Source: Calonectria ilicicola
Lineage: Eukaryota; Ascomycota; Sordariomycetes; Hypocreales; Nectriaceae
DNA length: 64,000 nucleotides
NCBI GenBank assembly: GCA_020809705.1
Contig: CP085826.1
Span: forward strand, 6,758,001-6,822,000
Direction: 5' to 3'
The notes beneath the pieces were generated by a model. The model had not been told where the DNA came from and made no database searches. It was given only the letters and a program-made list of their open reading frames with translations. The position numbers and the translations under genes were made by a program. Shown one piece after another: positions 56,910 through 64,000 of the stretch (position 1 is its first letter; every line of letters starts with the position of its first letter).

Positions 56910-59900
56910 TGTCTCGGCTGTGAGTACAGGCAGGAAGTCCTCAGTGTGGCCTGGGTGGCCTGTGTGGTTATGTAATGTCCACCAACAGATTCAGTGTAAA
57001 GGAACAAATGAAAGGGTTTTAAAGAAAGAAAAATAAAAGTAGTGTGTGAAAGACAGGATAGCGACTGAAATCGGCTAACGATGTAAAAAAAGAAACACAA
57101 TGACGCTCAGGATGCCAATGCACCGTCCAAGAATCGCTAAAGGGTCGCTGCACGGTTCGCGCCCGGACTTTCCCCAGACTTCGGCTGACTCCTGAATATT
57201 CTTTTTGGGCGTCTATGACTCTCAGCTCTCAAGAAATAGCAAAACGCGCGCTCGACGCACACGAGACTTTGCGGGATTCTCACAGATAAAAGGACAAAGT
57301 CTGCATCATGGGCAACGGGCCGCCTCTGCGGGGGGGGAGCAAGTGATGCAAAGCAAGCTGGGATAACGCCTGCAATGCGCAAAATGATATAACAGAGCAG
57401 GGAACTGGCTTCGGGTGTGCGATCGCCGCAGGCCCCCCAGGGGGGACATCCCATGTTAATATTGCGTATCCGGGAACGGAAGGGGACATCAATTACTCGG
57501 GACGTCGACCAGAGCAGGCCTAGCCTCGCCCCAAAGCACCAGTGTCCAATATCCCGGTTTCGTTCAGCCAAGCCAAGCACGCAAGCCGAGCACGATGGAC
57601 CAGGAGCCCTGGCCTAAGGGCCACAGGTCAAAGGCGACAGGCTAGAAGCAAAGCGCCCCGGCGGTCGGAATTCACCAGTTGCAGTGACAGGTCCACGCAC
57701 AACAAGCTGTGAGACACTCAGCAAGCCACAGTCTTAGCGCGGCCCATCCCTCATGGTCCAAGACGAATAAACCCCTGTACGCCAGCGCCGTCCACCGCCT
57801 AGAGAGGGGTGAGTTGGCACGCCAGAGGCTTGATCGGCCAGCCCGTAACTTAGATGGCGCCGTTGCACTGTCAGAGATGGCTTCGCGTCTTTTGCACAAT
57901 CGATGGGCATGAATGAGGCCGGCTGCACATTTGGTAGCAGCGCAGCGCAGCAAGAAAGCATGTGCTTTTGCGACCCCCCCTCCCCCCTTGTCACCATGTA
58001 ATCATGATCCTCCCAGCACCGAAACCTGCGAACATGGCCCCAAGTCAATGCATGCCCGCTTTTTTCGCTCTTGTCGCATTACTGCGCATTGCTTTTTACG
58101 CTGCAAAACCCAAGAGGCCGGTAGCTATAACTTACCGAATATGCACGCTGCGTGGCAGATACAGCAGCATGAGGAGCAGCAGCAGCAGAAGAAAAAAGAA
58201 AAAAAAAGACAAAAAAACAAAAGGCTGTGAACACCACCACCACCACTGTAACCCACAACCACGCCTCAGCACGGCAGTTCTTTTTCAGCTCCCCATCCCA
58301 CGGGCGGTCTGGGCGTCCATCCATGCTTGCTTGGCACTGCAGACATCCCACATTGGATGTAGCCTTCGTACACACAAAGCGCCATCTCCCACCAAGTCTT
58401 CGCCCACTCTTCTTCACCCTCCAGGAAAGGGAAACGAGCCGCAAGCCCTCTCGGCCATGGCTTGCTTGGCTTGCAAACTTCAACGACACCGGCCGCACTC
58501 CGACCTCCGGGCTTTACGGTCAGGCTGCGTTCTCCAAAATGATGTCGTAATTTCGTTACATCCCCGCGCAAATCTCAATCCAAATACCCTGCCCTCCCCT
58601 CCCCTCCCTCCCAGACCCCCCTGGTTCCCAAGGCCTATCCGAAATCAATCCTCCCTAATTGAAACTGGGCTCTGATTGAGTGGTCCCCGACCAGGGAATC
58701 GCTGCTGACGTGACATTAGATCTAGCTCCAATCGCCGGCACGCTGGTTGTGGCGGGTCTCCCAACTGGCAGAACCCACCTGCGGGCAAGGATCCTCGCTT
58801 GACACGCCAGCCACACGCACCCAACTATTGCGATTTGAGATAGATCGTCGGTGCGTCAATGGCTCTCCGAGCTGCATTACGGCGTTGGGACTGTTCTAGT
58901 CCTGCCCATCGATGCATCCTAGCCAACCTTTTCCGTCCCGCCTGCATCAACATCTCACTCACTGCTGCAGTCTCGTCAACTAGGTTCAATATTGGCCACG
59001 CAGACGGCAAACCAACGCACCAACACTTTTTAATTTCTGTCCGAGGTAGTAGCCCGTCATCGCCCGTTGACGGATAGCTTGGCCCAAGCGGTCCACGGCC
59101 CTGGGCCGATGCCCGAGCTAGCTTGAATAGCCCTAGGTTTCCATTCAAAGGCTGCCGTGAAACCAACTATTGATCCAGCTGGCCAGCAATAACGTGATTG
59201 TTGGCCACTGTTCTGCCATCCACGTTGTTGATTCCCCTCGCTAGGCCTGCTTCATTAGGCGAGCGCTCAGAGGCCAGAACCCCGCCAGAATGTCGTGCAT
59301 GTGTCAGCGCCAACGAAGCCCAAACGTTGCGAGGCCATCTCACTAGCACGGATTTCCCGTCACTGAAGAATCGTTGAGGCCTTTCCGTTTTTCCCACCAG
59401 TCTTATGCAGTTGCCACAGTGGGAAAGTAACAGTTGGAGTTTTCTCGTTGCCGTTACAAACCATGTATGTTGCTTGAATGGATGCTGGGGGATACCTGCA
59501 GTCCAGGGTCCTGATTTTTCAGCTCCGCCAGGTCAAGCTCTGCAGATAGATTGATCCTCACGGGATAGCCCTGGCTTCGGCCTCGCCTGCCGCAGTCGCC
59601 CTGCCAGGCTATTAATGTAAAATAGAAAGAAAAAAAAAATTGGAAAAAACATATTAAACAGACCAATTAGCAACAGCTCGCTAGCACAGCTCGGGTTTCA
59701 CAACGATTGCTCATCAATACCCAGGCCTCCTTCCAAATCCATCCATCCCAAGCTCTAGCTCCCCACTCTCCACCCGCCGCCGGTGCGGACACGTTCGCGA
59801 ACTGGACGTGTCCATTCCGCCTCGTGCCGGCATTTTAGTCGGTGAAAAAGACCGTGAAACACGTCTCTCCTCCACGCTATTGACTTTAGCATGAGTGCTC

Positions 59901-62142
59901 CTGCCGCAAAATGGTCTTTGCAGCCACTGCCATTACGACACACGCAGGACCCCGAATTCCATCCACTTGGGCCTGCCACCAAACCCTTCTTGGCAACGTG
60001 TCTCTCAATCTGAGATTTTTTTTTCTGCTTTCGGAATTCTACCAAATTAGCTCTCATGCCTGTTCCAAACGGTCGGAATCCGTGAATAAGGGTCTTCCTG
60101 TTAAGTGCTTGGCGGTGATGTTGTTCGTCATCCCCACCAAGCCTCGTTATACAAGTGTCAAGGCGCGGAATCTCCGGGACAGTAAGCACCGCAATGTAGT
60201 CAAAGCATCTTCAATAGCAGGGCGAGCTCGTATTTTCGTATATAGCAGAAATTTCGGCGACAGGTTATATCAGACGCGCGTCATTCCGTCTTGTTGATGC
60301 CATTGACTTGGTCTGTATCTGAAGCACTTCCAAGCTGTTTGCATCCGAACTTGAAACTTGGCATCGTAGATCGTTTCACCACGTGGAATTCACCGCTACT
60401 CGCCACGCATGAGAAGGGATGAACTTACCGACAAGACAACGGTCCAATCGAAAACTCTTCTGGCCAAGTCGCTAGTCCTATCCAAAGACATTTACCATCC
60501 TAAACTGCCAGACGCAAATATAGTTCCGCAGCCAACAACCTAAACTTGGTGACGGATAAAATTCTCCAGGAAACCCAAGCAACTAAAGCCAACGGCATAA
60601 CTACGGCCAGCGCGGACCAGAATAGTGAGGCTCTCCGAGTGGGGGTTGTGTTAGGCTTGGTGCTTATAGCTCCACCCGGCGGCTACATCACAGCGAGTGG
60701 GGGATGAAGAATTTGATCAACAAGGCAAAGAATATGTTAGAACTCGACGGATATTGTAAATTTGCCTTAGTAAGCGGCTTTCCGCAAGGGCATCCCGGGA
60801 TCAAGGATCCCACGAAAGTACATGTCTTACAGGCAAGCTCCAAGCCAGAGTTTTGGCATCCATTGTCTCTGTTTTGTCGTTAACAGACCAAAACATTACA
60901 CCTACGGATGCATGGCCATATCCATAGTCTGTTTCAGTTGGTAGTTGATGGTGTTTCCCTTGTAAAAGTATATGAAGATTGATTGACCACGATCTCCGCG
61001 GCCCTGCGCATCTCTCAATACATGTGGGTGGGAATTGTCGATCTTCTTAATAAACTTTAAACTCGTTGATTATCTCAAGACATATTAATCAACAAACGTC
61101 AATATCTGACCCAATATTTATGAAATCATCAATATATCATAGGGTGGCGAGTACCAAAACAAGAAATAAAACACGAAGGAAAAAATTGATGGCCTACACT
61201 GCAACCGGTGAAAAATTGTCTCCCAGTGACATGTTTACCGTTGGCACCACAGAACTGAACTGCTCAAATTATGGATTTAACAGCAAAAATAAATAAATAA
61301 TCCCAAGAATAATAAATTATATATCTAATTTATTTATTTAAATTTTAATCTTTCCATCAAGCAGTCGAGAAATGGCAGGAAAAAGTAGAGAGTGTGCAAT
61401 CTTTCAAGGCTTGTATTGTGTATCACAGAGCAGATTCAACTTAATCAAACTGCCAATAGGCTCCTAATAATCACCGCATGATCAGATGCTCATTGATTGG
61501 GCTTCACTATACAATCACATGCAGACCGAATAATGGATATCTTTTTAAATCATTAGCGCGCGCTTTCTGTCAATCGTCATTTCAGTTCAGCACCAGTGCC
61601 TTATACGCGGTAGATACCGTTTCAGAGATAGAAACTGGGGGGTTGGAGTTATACTTCGTTGCCCCAGCATCCGAAACCCGTATTTCCTTAGCTTCGAGGA
61701 AGCGAAATATACATTGATGGGGCCTTTGTCTTATACGATGTTTTTTTATTGCAAACTCGCTTAGGATCAAATATTCCACTGCCCTTGACTAGAGTTGGGT
61801 TCCAGGGCAACAGAAAATATGGCACCAAAATGCAGACTAATGGAGAAGCCCAAGAAGGATCAAAAGTAAAAACAAATCTGAATTAGAGATTAAATTTATT
61901 ATTTTCTTCTTAATCCTTTCGTGCTAGTTGTAGTATCGCGAGAAATGCCACACGCTCACACCCGGGTTGGAGTCGGTCGCTTTGAGTGGGGCCCAAACTG
62001 CAGCCACAACTTCACAAGCCGTGCATCGTAGTCAGTCGCGTTGAGAGCTCAATAGCTAGTCACATGACCTCGAGATTTCGAAATGGGTGAGTAGCTTGTC
62101 TCGCGGTTGACGAGCTTCCCCAACTGGGCCGACACCGCTGCG
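56910..62142. other. 5.2-kb region between divergent genes, no gene supported
   Basis: Separates the start of the large minus-strand gene from the start of the dynactin p62 gene. Open frames up to about 240 codons occur near 57.1-58.7 kb, but they overlap on both strands, are rich in Pro/His/Cys low-complexity and show no family features. Simple repeats occur at 58160-58245: a CAG/GAG run, A-rich runs, then (CAC)n. AT content rises after 60.9 kb. No RNA gene seen. Confidence 0.5.
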
Positions 62143-63884
62143 ATGGCGCCCGTGATTCCATACTCGTACATCCAATGTCCCTGCTCCAACAGCTCGGCTC
62201 TGAATCATTCGAATGACTCCGACGACGCCGTCGAGGACGAGGAGCGCACATTCGACCCCCGTGCCCCTCGATCCAACTACAGCCTCTACCCGCTAGAGTA
62301 TCTCCTCTACTGCGAAGACTGCCAGCAGATTCGATGTCCGCGATGCGTCAATGAGGAGGTGGTGACATACTACTGCCCCCACTGCCTCTTCGAAGTCCCT
62401 AGCAGCAACATCAGGAGCGAAGGCAACCGGTAAACAAAGCCAACCCGCTCCTCCTTCTGCCCCTCGCCAGCTCACCGTTTCACTCTCACAGATGCACGAG
62501 AAGCTGCTTCCAATGTCCCGTCTGCGTCGCGCCCCTTCAATCTGTCGCCCTGACGGCTCCGTCAGACCCGACCCAACTGGGAGCAGAAGGCGCCCCGAGT
62601 CATGGCACCTACGCCCTTTTCTGCCAGTACTGCAACTGGAGCTCGACCGAGGCCGGCATCGAATTCGACCGACCTAGCGGCATTCATGGCCAGCTCGCGA
62701 AACTGAAGAGTGGCGGTGAACACAAGATTACAGCAAAGGAGCTCAAGGAACGGCGTAAAGAGAACCCAGAGGAGCCCCCCCTCCCGGACGACCAACTCGA
62801 CCCGGACCTGCAGTTTGCGACACTCAAGACATTCTACCAGACGCAGCTAGCAGATGCAAATGCCTCCATGAGCGGTATGCAGTTTGACAGCGTGGGATTT
62901 TCGTCCCCTGCAGCTCTCTCCCGCATCATGTCTCTCTACACCGGTCATGGTCACCACGGCAGGAAGCGACAGGGCCCAGCCGATGTAATGCGGGAATCCC
63001 TGACAACCGAGGAAGGTCTCAAAGTCGCCGACTTGGATGAGTCAGTGGCAATCAAGAAGTTGCAACGCGTTGGCTGGGATGAGACAGCGTCCATCCAGCA
63101 GAATCTCGAACAGGGGGAGACTGTCCGTTTTCAAGACCAGCTACGCCCGATACCCTATCTCCTCCGCACGAAGCGCTCCAAGCGATGTTCAGTATGCCGA
63201 CACATTATCTCCAAGCCCGAAAACAAAGTGCAGTCTACTCGCTTCAAGATTCGCCTTGTTGCCAAATCTTACATCCCCGACATCACGATCCGCCCTCTCA
63301 ATCCCACGGCTGCTCCCGTTCCTACGACATCCCGACCTCAAATTTCAGAGGAGCCACCACTTGACCCTTTGAAGCCCTACCATTACATTCTCACCTTCAA
63401 GAACCCTCTATTTGACAATATCAAAGTCACTCTTGCCACCCCAAATGCTACACCAGGCAGGTTCTCCAGCAAAGTCACAGTGCTATGTCCTCAGTTCGAG
63501 GTGGACGCAAACACGGATATGTGGGACGACGCACTAAAGGACGATGGGCGAGACCGAAGGCGCAAAGGTGACGAGAACAGCGGGCAGATAGAAGCAGGAA
63601 AGATTTGGGAACGCGGCCGGAACTGGGTCAGCATCATTGTCGAAGTGGTACCGGCGTCCCTCCGGCCAGAAAACCAGATTCTTGGGGATGACGAAGAAGT
63701 CGACATGAGTCCTCTCAAAGAAGACGAAGATGTGCTGGAGATACCCATGTTTGTGAGAATGGAGTGGGAGGTAGACTCTCAGCAAGATGTGGGCACCTCC
63801 ATTGGCAGGGATAAAGAAAACAAGGAAAAGAGAGAACTGGCATATTGGTGTGTGCTGGGTGTTGGCCGCATCAGTCGCAAGTAG
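62143..63884 (+). CDS. ro-2: Dynactin subunit p62 (DCTN4 homologue)
   Basis: Two exons, 62143-62429 and 62492-63884 (intron 62 bases), 559 aa, in line with fungal p62. The N-terminus has the zinc-binding Cys clusters of the family: CPCSN, CEDCQQIRCPRCVNEE, YYCPHCLFEVP, then CTRSCFQCPVC and CQYCNWSS. The middle has FYQTQL, SVCRHIISKPE and PYLLRTKRSKRC; the C-terminus has the beta-rich region (YHYILTFKNPLFDNIKVTL, VTVLCPQFEVDA, IPMFVRMEWEV). p62 belongs to the pointed-end complex of dynactin (with p25, p27 and Arp11), which adapts dynein to cargo such as early endosomes and nuclei; in Neurospora the gene is ro-2. The ATG at 62143 was chosen over an upstream TTG-led frame extension. Confidence 0.92.
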
Positions 63885-64000
63885 AACTGGCAGATTTTAC
63901 GTAGACATTCACATAGGCGCGCGCACACATTGCATATGTCATAGATCAGGATACCCAATTATGAACGAAACATGGACGAAGAAGTGTTCGAGTTGTCTTT
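63885..64000. other. 3' flank of the p62 gene
   Basis: Short non-coding end of the window, presumably the 3' UTR of the dynactin gene. Confidence 0.5.

Noticed and set aside
57137..58675. Several 100-240-codon frames on both strands
   Set aside because: They overlap each other and encode low-complexity Pro/His/Lys-rich strings that follow simple repeats in the DNA; none shows family conservation I can recognise.
1..64000. tRNA, rRNA or CRISPR arrays
   Set aside because: Scanned by eye for B-box-like GGTTCRANNCC on both strands, for rRNA words and for regularly spaced repeats; nothing complete was found. A covariance search could still reveal a divergent one.

Overview
This is nuclear DNA of a filamentous ascomycete, most likely a sordariomycete of the Hypocreales. 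The genes carry short introns of about 49-107 nt with GTRAGT-type donors, GCTAAC/GCTGAC-type branch points and CAG/TAG acceptors. Coding sequence prefers C-ending codons. Several products belong to fungal families: a Cel3B-type GH3 beta-glucosidase, a C-14 sterol reductase, dynactin p62, an MRL1-type receptor and a GPI wall protein. I assembled exon models by hand from splice signals, frame and family motifs. Every spliced model below is in frame from start to stop.

Layout, left to right. 1-8.8 kb is gene-poor and fairly AT-rich: a short inverted-repeat (MITE-like) element sits at the left edge, followed by an isolated intron-less secreted arylsulfotransferase, a G/T-skewed tract and clustered hairpins. 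8.8-11.8 kb holds an ATP adenylyltransferase convergent with a Myb/SANT-like nuclear protein that has SUMO-type repeats. 11.8-16.4 kb has no supported gene. 16.4-25.5 kb holds an MRL1-like sorting receptor divergent from erg24, then the GH3 beta-glucosidase. 25.5-28.5 kb is non-coding. 28.5-30.9 kb holds an unrecognised 14-module Cys/His protein and a small unknown ORF. 33-39.2 kb holds a small predicted myristoylated membrane protein, a CofD/UPF0052 (YvcK-like) protein, an MDR oxidoreductase and a GPI-anchored wall protein. 39-51 kb is sparse: a seven-helix membrane protein, a serine carboxypeptidase-like protein that has lost its catalytic triad, and a DUF924 protein. 52-64 kb holds an EBP/EXPERA-like membrane protein, a large fungal protein of unknown function and dynactin p62, the last two separated by 5.2 kb.

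The genes do not form one pathway or an obvious biosynthetic cluster. They mix housekeeping genes (erg24, MRL1, p62, APA) with accessory secreted or lineage-specific genes set in long non-coding stretches. The best candidates for something undescribed are the Cys/His module protein, whose four introns all fall inside the same conserved His codon, the triad-less S10 protein, and the hairpin-rich tracts at 7.7 kb and 10.3-10.5 kb. No tRNA, rRNA or CRISPR array was seen.
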